DNA from: JANYCO01 sp031416415
GTDB lineage: Bacteria; Bacteroidota; Bacteroidia; Cytophagales; Cytophagaceae
Length of the DNA stretch: 29,299 nt
Assembly (NCBI GenBank): GCA_031416415.1
Contig: JANOTP010000214.1
Location: 1 to 29,299 of the forward strand
Direction: 5' to 3'
Shown here: positions 13,783-21,850 of the stretch, piece by piece
Position numbering within the stretch: the first letter of the stretch is position 1
How the letters are laid out: each line of letters opens with the position of its first letter
Translations under genes and position numbers: made by a program
The notes under the pieces: model-generated
What the model saw: the letters and a program-made list of their open reading frames with translations, nothing else
The model's database searches: none
What the model was told of the DNA's origin: nothing

Positions 13783-15720
13783 TTAATATTCGCCTCCAAC
13801 GATTCGTTTATCAAGATCCGTATTATTGAATTTAGGCAAAATAGTAGGTTTGGAAGTAGTCCCAGAAGTATCCGTTAAAGCTTTCATAAAAGAAATCAAT
13901 TCCATCTTTTCCTTAGAAGTAAGATTTAATTTATCAGGAATAAGAGTTTGGTTCGGTACCTCTAACCCTATACCCACTCCTCCTCCTTTATTATAAAAAT
14001 CAATTACCTCCTCTAGTGTTTTAAATACCCCATTATGCATATAAGGTGCTGTTAGGTCAATATTCCGAACACTAGGTGTTTTAAAAGAATGTTTATGCAC
14101 TTCTACTGCACCAACAATAAATCTTCCCTCATCACTATCCAAAGTGAAATTTAGTGTGTCATTCGTGGAAGGTATTCCCAAAACTTCAGTCTCTGTATCC
14201 TCATAAAAGGGTGGCACAGTGCCATTGAATATTGGTGCAAAATGGCAAGTTCCACAACCAGCTTTACCCATGAAAAGATTAAATCCATTTTTTACAGAAA
14301 TATCAATTGAAGATATTTCCCCTCTCATGTATTGGTCAAATGGAGAATCCAAGGCAACAAGGCTTCTTACGTACATTCCTAACGCTGTCCTTATTTCACT
14401 CATGGAAATTTTTTCCTGTTGTTTTTGTTTAAATAATTTTCTAAAGAGATTCCCATATTCTTCCGAACTATTTAGTTTAAGAATCAGCTCTTTATTTGTA
14501 GTGTTCATTTCACCTGGATTAAAAATAACATGGTGAAATTGGTCCTCTGGAAAACTGACTTTGCCATCCCATAGAAACAAATTTTGAAATGTGCTATTTA
14601 ATAGGCTTGGGGAATTACGCATGGTATTTCCTTTAAAATCAAATGAAACACTTTTATCCTTCCCATCCGTAAAAGCTTTTTCTGGAAGATGACAGGAAGC
14701 ACAGGATCTTTTATTGTTTCCGGAAAGTACAGGGTCAAAAAATAATATTTTACCAAGTTGTGCTATTTCATAGTTATGACTTATTAGCTTTCCTTCAGTA
14801 AAAAAATAGGGCTTTAGTAAATTCTCATCGAAAATATTTTTAGCCTGAGAATTTACTGCAGAATTATAAGCATATCTCGAATCTATAAAAGTGATTAAAA
14901 GAGATTGTTGAATTATTAGAATATTTTTGTACAATGGATTTATATACTCTTTAAAGAAGGTTAGGCGATCAAAATTATTGAAATCGCTATTTTTGGATGA
15001 GAACTTTATTGCAGCCTTTAGTAGTTCTTCTGTTTGTATTCCTATCTTACTTTTATCTTTAGATAAAAGTGGATAATAATAACCAAGATTAATTCGCAAA
15101 GACTCTAAAGAGTATATTAACTCAGAAATAGATTTTTTAGCAATTGGAGAATCGAAACCACTAATACCTAATGAAGAAATACGGATTAAATGATTGCGGA
15201 TGGCGTCAAAAACTAAAGGGTCAGAAAATTCTATAGTTGGATAGAGCCGTTCCATTTCTTTTAAGCCATAAGACATACTTTCTAACTCATTTATTATAGC
15301 TTTTTTATTTTCTGAAATTTCTTCGCAGAAAATCAACTCTTCTAATACTTGAAATCCAGTAGGTTCCTTTATGGTTGTTGGTCCATATGTAACTTTAGGA
15401 AGCGCAGGTGAATTTAAAATACTAGCAGAATATGTGTCAAAATAAGTTACTAAGAATTCTATACTTTTATATTCCGCACGGCATTTAAAAAAAGCGTCTT
15501 TAAGATTCTCTTTAGACTTTTTTGAGGAAGAGAGTTCCTCACTTGCTTTTTTTAATTCTGAAATTGACCAGGAAAATTTTCCAAGTTTAGAACTATAGTA
15601 ATTTTTTACTTTATCAGACGGATTGTCAGAATTGAATTTATTACCTGTATAGCTCAATAATATTGAGATAATAAATAAAAATGATGAGAATAAAAGAAGT
15701 TTTTTTTTGAATTGTATCAT
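13783..15720 (-). CDS. Di-haem cytochrome c peroxidase / MauG-family protein with imelysin-like N-terminal domain
   Basis: 645 residues from the ATG at 15720. A longer frame from 15756 would begin inside a terminator hairpin, so I reject that start. Signal or anchor sequence at residues 4-24. Residues ~30-300 are all-helical and include GFQVLEELIF, like the GxHxIE motif of imelysin/EfeO-type proteins. Residues ~310-640 are the peroxidase part: haem motifs CASCH (~339) and CGTCH (~487), then TPSVRNIDLTAPYMHNGVF and a typical ending LTSKEKMELISFMKAL. The family reduces peroxide or oxidises protein partners in the periplasm. Its immediate partner is probably the Rieske protein encoded next. Link to arsenic is by location only. 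Confidence 0.85.
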   Translation of the reverse strand: MIQFKKKLLLFSSFLFIISILLSYTGNKFNSDNPSDKVKNYYSSKLGKFSWSISELKKASEELSSSKKSKENLKDAFFKCRAEYKSIEFLVTYFDTYSASILNSPALPKVTYGPTTIKEPTGFQVLEELIFCEEISENKKAIINELESMSYGLKEMERLYPTIEFSDPLVFDAIRNHLIRISSLGISGFDSPIAKKSISELIYSLESLRINLGYYYPLLSKDKSKIGIQTEELLKAAIKFSSKNSDFNNFDRLTFFKEYINPLYKNILIIQQSLLITFIDSRYAYNSAVNSQAKNIFDENLLKPYFFTEGKLISHNYEIAQLGKILFFDPVLSGNNKRSCASCHLPEKAFTDGKDKSVSFDFKGNTMRNSPSLLNSTFQNLFLWDGKVSFPEDQFHHVIFNPGEMNTTNKELILKLNSSEEYGNLFRKLFKQKQQEKISMSEIRTALGMYVRSLVALDSPFDQYMRGEISSIDISVKNGFNLFMGKAGCGTCHFAPIFNGTVPPFYEDTETEVLGIPSTNDTLNFTLDSDEGRFIVGAVEVHKHSFKTPSVRNIDLTAPYMHNGVFKTLEEVIDFYNKGGGVGIGLEVPNQTLIPDKLNLTSKEKMELISFMKALTDTSGTTSKPTILPKFNNTDLDKRIVGGEY

Positions 15721-15736
15721 TTCACAGTATATGTAT

Positions 15737-15778
15737 AATATAAAAAAGTACCCCACTAACAGGGTACTTTTTTATATT
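15737..15778. terminator. Strong bidirectional terminator between the PhoX-like and peroxidase genes
   Basis: A 17-bp perfect stem (15737-15753 with 15762-15778; core AAAAAAGTACCC / GGGTACTTTTTT) with an 8-base loop. It lies 19 bp past the PhoX-like stop and only 17 bp before the peroxidase start. It should end PhoX transcription, so the peroxidase-Rieske pair depends on readthrough or on a promoter overlapping the hairpin. Confidence 0.9.
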
Positions 15779-15796
15779 ATTGAATAAATGATTATG

Positions 15797-17617
15797 TTAT
15801 TGAATTATGACTTTATGCATTTTTCCATCTTCAGTTTTAAGAAAGTATAGCCCAGCTTCTATTCCTATTACATTGATGGATGTTCCTTTGATTGTTTTTC
15901 CTACTACAACACCTTTAGAATCAAATAAAGTAGCATTCACTTCTTTGTTAAAATGAAGTTCCTGAAATACAGGATTAGGATAAATAATAAAAGATTCGGC
16001 AGCATTGTTTATTTCTGGAATACCAGTAATGAAATTTGCGTAACCAGATACAGCGATAGTAGCAGTTTTATCGAATGGTGCAGAATTCCCCGTTGCATCT
16101 TCAGGGTGCTGATTGTTAATAAACAAAGTGTTTCCATCTGGTGTAAAAGTAGCACCCGTAACTTCAGCACCTCTTGATCCAATGAACAATAGGTGAAGAT
16201 CTTCTAATGTAGGATTAATAATAGAAGCATCTAATAAGAATGCTTCACAAATTGCATGGGGATAAGTACCACTATAATTTGGTCTAACTCTACCTCTTGT
16301 TCTTCCTATGATATCTTCCTGAAGCACTAGCCATGTTTTACCACCAATAACCACTGTGTTAATACCATCCACACTTGCAAAGTTGAATTTCCCATGTGAA
16401 GGAGTACCACCATTTAAATGTGCCTTCACTGATGGCATACCAACATTGTTGTCATCCAAAACCAATACTGAACCATAAGGGTGATCTATTACCCCTGTAG
16501 TAGAATTCCATGAGCCTGGGAAATTAGGATCTTTCCAGTGTTGAGGAGTTGTTGCACCAGCTGTAATCGCTGATGAAACGTTTTTGTTATCCATTCCAGT
16601 TTCAGCTATGTATATTCTTCCATTTGCATAAGAAGCCCACTCTAATCTTGCAAACAATGTTGCACCTAATGAAATTGCCTGATTTCTTGAATCAAGTAAA
16701 GCAGTTAAAGTTCTAGGAATTTGAACCCATGTTCCAGAATAAGAACCAGGATTTTGTTTGAATGCATACAAGTTCCCAACACTAAAATCACCCGTTACAT
16801 CCGCAACGAATTTGAATAAAATAGCAGCAGGGGTAGTATAATCATCTGTCAGGTAAATTGTCTTATTATCCGGTGCCACTACACCACCTTCATGAGAAAA
16901 CCTTCCCATGTGATAGCATTTTTTTACTGCCTTTCCTGTAGTTGGATTTACCTCTGTCATCCAACCAAAATTTTGGTGAAGAAGAATGGTTTGACCTCCG
17001 AATTCAGGATATGAAGCAGGGATGGTGTAATTTCCTGCTCCATCATACCCGTATGCATTTTGGGTAAGATTATGCAAAGCAGATACTCCAGCAGATGTAT
17101 TATATGTGTCGAATATTTCTTCTCCTGTCAAGTGATTGCCATTTGGAAGTTTTGCACCACCACAATTTATAGTAGTCCATCCAACCGTAGAAAAATCTAC
17201 TGAAACAGAAGTATCTTTAGTGACTGCATGGTTTATAATCTTCCACTTGTTATTAACTTTTTCTACCTTTACAATAGACATTCCTCCACCTTCACCAAGA
17301 TCTGGACGTTCAGTCTTAATCACACTTCTTTCGTGATTCATTATCAAATAACCTTTCGTATTAGGATTGATAGCATCTGGTTCAAAATACATGTAATCAT
17401 GTTCACGAGGAGCAGTTGCAAATTTTTTGTAACCTCCAGCTCTTTCTTGTCTTACCCAATGTTGTTCAGCTCTGAATACAACAGAGGTATCCAAAGTGGG
17501 AGAAGCTAAGATGGTAGTCGATGTGTAATTTGTATCCAAAGATGGAGGAAAAGTCTGCGCATTAACGAATGCGAACATGCTGAGACTTAGTAAAACTAGT
17601 AAGTAAAATTTTTTCAT
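15797..17617 (-). CDS. PhoX-like (DUF839) secreted phosphatase with T9SS type A sorting domain
   Basis: 606 residues. Signal peptide (LLVLLSLSMFAFVNAQ), then a PhoX/DUF839 beta-propeller. Family signatures visible are GYLIMNHERS, the NCGGAKLPNGNHLTGEE motif (~150-165), HMGRFSHEGGVVAPDNKTIY, LTDDY and PDGNTLFINNQHPED. PhoX enzymes are Ca/Fe-dependent phosphomonoesterases. Residues ~535-606 form a T9SS sorting domain (ESFIIYPNPV...GLYFLKTEDGKMHKVIIQ), so it is exported across the outer membrane. It sits between acr3 and the peroxidase, with its own terminator. Because arsenate mimics phosphate, a link to phosphate scavenging is possible but inferred. Confidence 0.85.
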   Translation of the reverse strand: MKKFYLLVLLSLSMFAFVNAQTFPPSLDTNYTSTTILASPTLDTSVVFRAEQHWVRQERAGGYKKFATAPREHDYMYFEPDAINPNTKGYLIMNHERSVIKTERPDLGEGGGMSIVKVEKVNNKWKIINHAVTKDTSVSVDFSTVGWTTINCGGAKLPNGNHLTGEEIFDTYNTSAGVSALHNLTQNAYGYDGAGNYTIPASYPEFGGQTILLHQNFGWMTEVNPTTGKAVKKCYHMGRFSHEGGVVAPDNKTIYLTDDYTTPAAILFKFVADVTGDFSVGNLYAFKQNPGSYSGTWVQIPRTLTALLDSRNQAISLGATLFARLEWASYANGRIYIAETGMDNKNVSSAITAGATTPQHWKDPNFPGSWNSTTGVIDHPYGSVLVLDDNNVGMPSVKAHLNGGTPSHGKFNFASVDGINTVVIGGKTWLVLQEDIIGRTRGRVRPNYSGTYPHAICEAFLLDASIINPTLEDLHLLFIGSRGAEVTGATFTPDGNTLFINNQHPEDATGNSAPFDKTATIAVSGYANFITGIPEINNAAESFIIYPNPVFQELHFNKEVNATLFDSKGVVVGKTIKGTSINVIGIEAGLYFLKTEDGKMHKVIIQ

Positions 17618-18011
17618 AATAAGTCGGTGTTTAATTTGTTTGCAACAAATTTCGCTTATATACTTAATGCCTGTGTAACCAAACCATTATTATTACATAA
17701 AAATAACCACGCAATATGAATTCCTTGTAAGTTCAAAAATAAAAAAATGTAGAGATGAACTACCGCTGTATAAATTGACATAGATTTGAGATTGTCAAAA
17801 TAAAGCAGTCATAACCTTATAAAAGGTTATGCTGCAAAACAAAAATATTCGTGATGAAACACTGAATACTTCAAAGGTAAAATTAATGGCTATAAGTCAC
17901 CATTGATTAAACCAAAAATAATCTTTGTGTTAGCAATATATAGATAATTCAGATTTTAGGTATCTTAAAAGTTATGAATATTATTTGTACGTTACTTTAG
18001 AAATAAACTAA
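17618..18011. other. Intergenic region upstream of the PhoX-like gene
   Basis: About 394 bp without a gene. Seen: a hairpin AATTTGTT/AACAAATT (17633-17640, 17644-17651) in the PhoX 5' leader; one half of the ArsR-type site, CGCAATAT at 17710-17717, not palindromic here; and an 8-bp inverted repeat ATAACCTT/AAGGTTAT (17811-17818, 17823-17830) without a T-run. It must hold the PhoX promoter. No clear terminator follows acr3. Confidence 0.5.
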
Positions 18012-19067
18012 CTAATAATATTTTTTCTTTAACCAAAAAGCTACCTTAACTAATAATATCAATGCTGGTACTTCGACAAGAGGGCCTATTACTCCAGCAA
18101 ATGCCTGTCCTGAATTGATACCAAATACTCCAATAGCTACAGCAATCGCTAATTCAAAGTTGTTTCCCGCCGCTGTAAATGATAAAGCTGCATTTTGCGA
18201 ATAATCAGCACCTAATTTTTTACCTATTAAGAAGGTAACCAAAAACATAATTATAAAGTAAATACAAAGAGGAACAGCAATTCTAAATACATTCATTGGA
18301 ATCTGCACTATTAACTCACCTTTCAGACTGAACATTACAAGGATTGTAAATAGTAAAGAAATTAGTGTTAAGGGACTGATCGTTGGAATAAACTTAGTCT
18401 CAAACCACTCCTTCCCTTTCCATGCAATTAATCCGAAGCGTGTAAGAAGTCCTGCTCCAAATGGAATACCAAGGTAAATAATTACACTTTCAGCAATCTG
18501 ACCGATACTGATATTCACTTCAATTCCTTTAATCCCAAAGAGAGGGGGTAGTACAGTAATAAAAAGCCAGGCAAACAAACTGAAAAATAAAACCTGAAAG
18601 ACACTATTTAAAGCTACCAATCCCGCTGCATATTCTCTATTACCGTCTGCCAGTTCATTCCATACAATTACCATTGCAATACATCTTGCAAGACCAATCA
18701 TTATAAGACCTACCATATATTCAGGATAATCGTGAAGGAATATAAGAGCCAATCCAAACATTAGTATAGGTCCTATTATCCAGTTCATAACAAGCGATAA
18801 AGAAAGTATTTTCAGATTGCTGAAAACCTTTCCAAGCTCTTCATATTTTACTTTTGCCAAAGGTGGATACATCATTACTATTAATCCAATGGCTATAGGA
18901 ATATTAGTAGTACCAGACTGAAAAGAATTAATAAAACTTACACTGTCAGGGATAAAATATCCGGTTGCTATTCCAATAGCCATTGCTAAGAATATCCAAA
19001 GGGTAAGATAACTGTCAAGAAAACTTAGTTTCTTTCGTTCGGTAGGATTACAATTTGTAGCACTCAT
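18012..19067 (-). CDS. acr3: ACR3-family arsenite efflux permease
   Basis: 351 residues from the ATG at 19067, whose A overlaps the stop of arsC (TAATG), a coupling arrangement that supports this start over the one at 19118. About ten membrane helices. Family hallmarks: DSYLTLWIFLAMAIG near the N-terminus, RCIAMVIVWNELADGN (helix 4; here the usual Cys position follows LAR, LARCIAMV) and FTAAGNNFELAIAVAIGVFG near helix 9. The protein extrudes As(III) using the proton motive force. It ends the arsR-arsM-arsN2-arsC-acr3 operon and exports the arsenite made by ArsC. Confidence 0.95.
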   Translation of the reverse strand: MSATNCNPTERKKLSFLDSYLTLWIFLAMAIGIATGYFIPDSVSFINSFQSGTTNIPIAIGLIVMMYPPLAKVKYEELGKVFSNLKILSLSLVMNWIIGPILMFGLALIFLHDYPEYMVGLIMIGLARCIAMVIVWNELADGNREYAAGLVALNSVFQVLFFSLFAWLFITVLPPLFGIKGIEVNISIGQIAESVIIYLGIPFGAGLLTRFGLIAWKGKEWFETKFIPTISPLTLISLLFTILVMFSLKGELIVQIPMNVFRIAVPLCIYFIIMFLVTFLIGKKLGADYSQNAALSFTAAGNNFELAIAVAIGVFGINSGQAFAGVIGPLVEVPALILLVKVAFWLKKKYY

Positions 19068-19678
19068 TATTTTATAATTGAAAAAACGTATAAACACTCT
19101 GTCGCAATTTGTTTGCAACGTTCCTGATATTTTTCATCCTGTTGAGGAGTTCCGTCGAAAGCCTTAGGATCTACATAAGGGCAGGAAATCCTTGCTTCTG
19201 TTCCCGGAATGAAAGGACAATTGCCATCAGCCTCTGTACAGGTCATTACAGCACACAATCCTTCTTTAGGAATAGAGTCATCAAGATAGGTTTTGGAAAA
19301 GCATATTAGAGGAGATTGCTGCTCATCATAAAATACAGAGTAACGGGGATTATTCTCTCCTTCCTGTGTAATCCTGAATCCTGCTTGTCTTGCTGCATTA
19401 ATGGCGTTTGCATTAAAGGCCGTTGCTTCTGTACCCGCAGAATAGGTATTAACATTGTTAATGCCATAATAAGACGCTGCTGTCTTTCCCCAAATTTGTC
19501 CAAAATGACTTCTCCGGGAATTATGGGTACATACATAAATAAGTTCTGCTGTTTTTCCTTCACTTATTCTTTTCTGTACATACTGACTTATTTTTTTTAA
19601 TACCTCTTTTCTTTCTTCCGGTATTGAGTCAAAAGATTTTATAGCTTCTGAAATATAATTTTTTATCTCTGGTAACAT
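19067..19678 (-). CDS. arsC: Cytoplasmic arsenate reductase, thioredoxin-coupled ArsC type
   Basis: 203 residues with no signal peptide. The P-loop CTHNSRR begins at C50 (CX5R, then S57), with the resolving pair C147/C154 in MTCTEADGNCP, spaced i, i+7 as in thioredoxin-dependent ArsC. A ~48-residue helical extension precedes the P-loop (FDSIPEERKEVLKKI); classical LMW-phosphatase-type ArsC starts close to the P-loop. The same extension occurs in both exported paralogues, so the three form one subfamily. Reduces As(V) to As(III) for Acr3. One base separates it from arsN2 upstream, and it overlaps acr3 by one base. Confidence 0.9.
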   Translation of the reverse strand: MLPEIKNYISEAIKSFDSIPEERKEVLKKISQYVQKRISEGKTAELIYVCTHNSRRSHFGQIWGKTAASYYGINNVNTYSAGTEATAFNANAINAARQAGFRITQEGENNPRYSVFYDEQQSPLICFSKTYLDDSIPKEGLCAVMTCTEADGNCPFIPGTEARISCPYVDPKAFDGTPQQDEKYQERCKQIATECLYVFSIIK

Positions 19679-19679
19679 A

Positions 19680-20123
19680 TCAATTTATTATTTTTCTATT
19701 CATACTAATTGCGGTATCAGGACAAAGAGCAACAAACTCTTGAGTACTCTTTATCTGTATAGGTGTGTCTTCCCGGTTTAAGACTGAGAAGTCTTTTTTT
19801 ATAAAGTAAGCTTCTGCTGTAGTAGTAAGTAAGAACAATTCAGCTATATTAACTGATTTGGCATATTCTATAATCCGGCTCAGTAGGTTACTTGCGATAC
19901 CTTTGCTTCGATGATTTTGATTAACAACTAAAGAACGAAGCAAGGAATAAGGTGTTAACAATTCAAGTCCAATAGTTCCTACAATAATACCTTGCTCTTT
20001 TGCTACGATAAAATGTTTGATATGTCTATCAATGTCATCATAAGGTAAATAATTTTCCTTCAACAATGTTTTGATCGTTGGTATATCTTTATCAGTAGCA
20101 AAAGAGTAGGTTATATTTTCCAT
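19680..20123 (-). CDS. arsN2: GNAT acetyltransferase, ArsN2-like
   Basis: 147 residues from MENITYSF at 20123, two bases after the arsM stop; the longer frame from 20135 overlaps arsM and looks less likely. GNAT fold: acetyl-CoA loop around RSLVVNQNHRSKGIASNLLS (~70-90) and LFLLTTTAEAYFIKKDF. The ending STQEFVALCPDTAISMNRKI is characteristic of the ArsN2 family found in ars operons. ArsN1 acetylates arsinothricin and related compounds; the ArsN2 substrate is less certain. Tightly packed between arsM and arsC. Confidence 0.85.
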   Translation of the reverse strand: MENITYSFATDKDIPTIKTLLKENYLPYDDIDRHIKHFIVAKEQGIIVGTIGLELLTPYSLLRSLVVNQNHRSKGIASNLLSRIIEYAKSVNIAELFLLTTTAEAYFIKKDFSVLNREDTPIQIKSTQEFVALCPDTAISMNRKIIN

Positions 20124-20125
20124 AG

Positions 20126-20980
20126 TTAACAACAAGTAGCCTTAGGTCCGCAACCGCAGGAAGCATCAGGTCTTTCAGCATATACTGTAATGCTGAAAAT
20201 GCCCATTCCCTTTTCCTTATAAACTTCCATTTCTTCAGTGGAAAGATACTTTGAAACTATTTCATCAGGAAGAATAATCTCTTTTTCTTTTTGAACGGTA
20301 ATATTTATAAAACCTTGTTCAGCTAGTATTCCGAGATAATCACTTTTCTTAATAGCACCTGAGACACAGCCGGCATACATTTCTGCTTTCTTTTTTATTC
20401 CCATAGGTAAATCACCTTTAAGGACTACATCGGAGATACTAAAGTGTCCTAATGGTTTTAATATTCTGAAAACCTCAGCAAAAGCTTTTTCTTTATCAGG
20501 AACTAAATTCATTACACAATTGCTCACGACCACATCAGCACGTTTGGATGACAAAGGAATGTCTTCAATATCACCTAATCTAAATTCAACATTCTTGAAC
20601 CCTAGTTTGTCAGCATTGGCTTTCGCTTTCTGTATCATAGCCTCTGTCATATCTATTCCAATAATCTGTCCTTCTGCTCCAGCAAATGCTCTGGCTACAA
20701 AACAATCATTCCCTGCACCGGAACCAAGATCCACTACGGTATCACCTTTTTTTATTTTAGCAAACTCTGTTGGCAAACCACACCCAAGTCCCAAATCTGC
20801 ATCAGGATTATACCCTTCCAGCTTAGAGTAATCTTCACTCATAATAGTATAAGTTCCGCAGCTACCAGCACCGCAACAGCTTATTTCATTCTGCTCCTTC
20901 GTTTGTAAGGCAATTTCACTGTATTGCTCTTTTACAATCTCTTTTAATTTTTCATTCTCATTTTCCATATAATTATTCAT
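20126..20980 (-). CDS. arsM: Arsenite S-adenosylmethionine methyltransferase
   Basis: 284 residues. SAM motif I VVDLGSGAGND (~82-92), then GIDMTEAMI. Arsenite-binding cysteines characteristic of the family: the N-terminal SCCGAGSC group (C35, C36, C41), LGLGCGLP (C67), SNCVMNLV (C155) and YAGCVSGA (C205). The C-terminus ends in CGCGPKATCC, a Cys-rich tail seen in many bacterial ArsM. Methylates As(III) to less retained or volatile species. Start at 20980; MENENEKL at 20968 is an alternative. A palindrome of the ArsR-operator type lies 10 bp upstream, inside the arsR-arsM gap, so it may have its own regulated promoter. Confidence 0.95.
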   Translation of the reverse strand: MNNYMENENEKLKEIVKEQYSEIALQTKEQNEISCCGAGSCGTYTIMSEDYSKLEGYNPDADLGLGCGLPTEFAKIKKGDTVVDLGSGAGNDCFVARAFAGAEGQIIGIDMTEAMIQKAKANADKLGFKNVEFRLGDIEDIPLSSKRADVVVSNCVMNLVPDKEKAFAEVFRILKPLGHFSISDVVLKGDLPMGIKKKAEMYAGCVSGAIKKSDYLGILAEQGFINITVQKEKEIILPDEIVSKYLSTEEMEVYKEKGMGIFSITVYAERPDASCGCGPKATCC

Positions 20981-20989
20981 TTAGTTAAA

Positions 20990-21001
20990 CGCAATATTAC
21001 G
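20990..21001. promoter_or_regulatory. Putative ArsR operator upstream of arsM
   Basis: CGCAATATTACG within AACGCAATATTACGATA, identical over 16 bp to the site upstream of arsR. It lies between the arsR stop (21022) and the arsM start. No good -33 element is visible upstream, so it may act on an internal weak promoter or by roadblock. Confidence 0.65.
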
Positions 21002-21021
21002 ATATATATAGGTAAAAAATT

Positions 21022-21351
21022 TTAGCAACAATTTTCACCAGGAGTATAGGCATCAAATAGTTTGTTCAGAAACCTTTGTGTTTCTTTCCATACTTTTTCA
21101 TCAATGCAATAACAGATACTAGTTCCTTCAATATCTCCTTTAATCAAGCCTACTTCTTTTAATGCTTTCAAATGTTGAGAAATAGTTGATTGAGATAATG
21201 GCAGTTCTTCCACAATGTCATTACAGATACATGCATCTCTTTTAATAAGGATTTCGAGGATCGCAATCCTAGCAGGGTGACCTATAGCCTTTGCCAATTC
21301 TGCTATCCTGTTTTGGACTTTATTAAAATTTTCTGTTTTGGTAATTCCCAT
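21022..21351 (-). CDS. arsR: ArsR-family arsenic-responsive repressor
   Basis: 109 residues from MGITKTENFNKVQ at 21351. A longer frame from 21426 would place promoter and operator inside the coding sequence, so I choose the shorter one. Winged helix-turn-helix with AIGHPARIAILEIL, then ELPLSQSTISQHLKALKEVG and CYCIDEKVWKE. The motif DACICNDIVEELP is the ArsR-type ELCVCDL-like site, with the two cysteines of the alpha-3 As(III)-binding site. Two further Cys end the protein (ENCC). Releases DNA on binding arsenite. First gene of the ars operon, and probably also regulator of the exported arsC operon at 12465. Confidence 0.95.
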   Translation of the reverse strand: MGITKTENFNKVQNRIAELAKAIGHPARIAILEILIKRDACICNDIVEELPLSQSTISQHLKALKEVGLIKGDIEGTSICYCIDEKVWKETQRFLNKLFDAYTPGENCC

Positions 21352-21367
21352 TATTATATGTCTATAA

Positions 21368-21401
21368 CGCAATATTACGATACATTGTTTAAAAAACCAA
21401 A
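21368..21401 (-). promoter_or_regulatory. arsR promoter overlapped by ArsR operator
   Basis: On the minus strand: TTTG (21401-21398), 20 bases, then TAATATTG (21377-21370), one mismatch from the Bacteroidota -7 consensus TAnnTTTG at the usual spacing. The palindrome CGTAATATTGCG (21379-21368) covers the -7 box completely, the expected place for a repressor. The arsR ATG at 21351 follows 16 bp later. Confidence 0.75.
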
Positions 21402-21426
21402 TAAATAGAAAAAAATTAATTAACAA

Positions 21427-21656
21427 ACTTGTTTAAATGAACGTATGATTTTACACGAATCGGTTTTATTTTGCATATTTGAGCGAGTTAGTACTTATTT
21501 GACACGTCACTTTTTATGTTAGTTGGGTGCGGTAATGGTATTTTTAGACGAAAAATTATTGAAACAACTTTGAGAGCGAATTCCTCGTGCTCTTTATGCA
21601 ATCTATGGACAAGGCGTAATTATCACGATTATTAACCTTAAAAAAATTATTACATT
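21427..21656. other. Intergenic stretch upstream of arsR, no gene seen
   Basis: About 230 bp between the arsR promoter and the short secreted-peptide frame. I find no coding-like frame here. TGACACGTCA (21500-21509) is a small palindrome without evident context. Probably the junction between the arsenic island and the T9SS gene group. Confidence 0.35.
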
Positions 21657-21791
21657 TCAGGGATTAGTTTCTACTCCCTGATAATTGGTAGTTATGTTCC
21701 CTAGTTGAGTAGGTAGAAAAGTCTGACCTAAGGCTGTCAAAAACAAGTTTGCGAGAAGTATTATAGAAAGTATGTATTTCAGAACAATCAT
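21657..21791 (-). CDS. Short secreted peptide, or N-terminal remnant of a secreted protein (44 aa)
   Basis: The frame begins MIVLKYILSIILLANLFLTA then LGQTFLPTQLGN, a textbook bacteroidete signal peptide with cleavage before Gln, and ends ~22 residues later in VETNP-stop. The stop codon lies in a hairpin TCAGGGA/TCCCTGA (21657-21663, 21675-21681), followed loosely by a T-run on the minus strand. Either a small secreted peptide or the surviving start of a decayed gene. It is 59 bp downstream of the 78-aa gene, in the same direction. Confidence 0.4.
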   Translation of the reverse strand: MIVLKYILSIILLANLFLTALGQTFLPTQLGNITTNYQGVETNP

Positions 21792-21850
21792 AGCATATAA
21801 ATTTCTTTAGGTATCTTAATTGTTGTCCTTTATAAGTTCATTCACCATTT

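Noticed and set aside
15721..15756. Extended N-terminus of the peroxidase
   Set aside because: The extra codons fall inside a 17-bp terminator stem, and the signal sequence begins properly at the ATG at 15720.
17811..17830. ATAACCTT/AAGGTTAT hairpin as the terminator of the acr3 operon
   Set aside because: It lies ~180 bp downstream of acr3 and no T-run follows on the minus strand.
21352..21426. Extended N-terminus of arsR
   Set aside because: It would contain the -33/-7 promoter and the operator. The ATG at 21351 gives the usual ArsR length.
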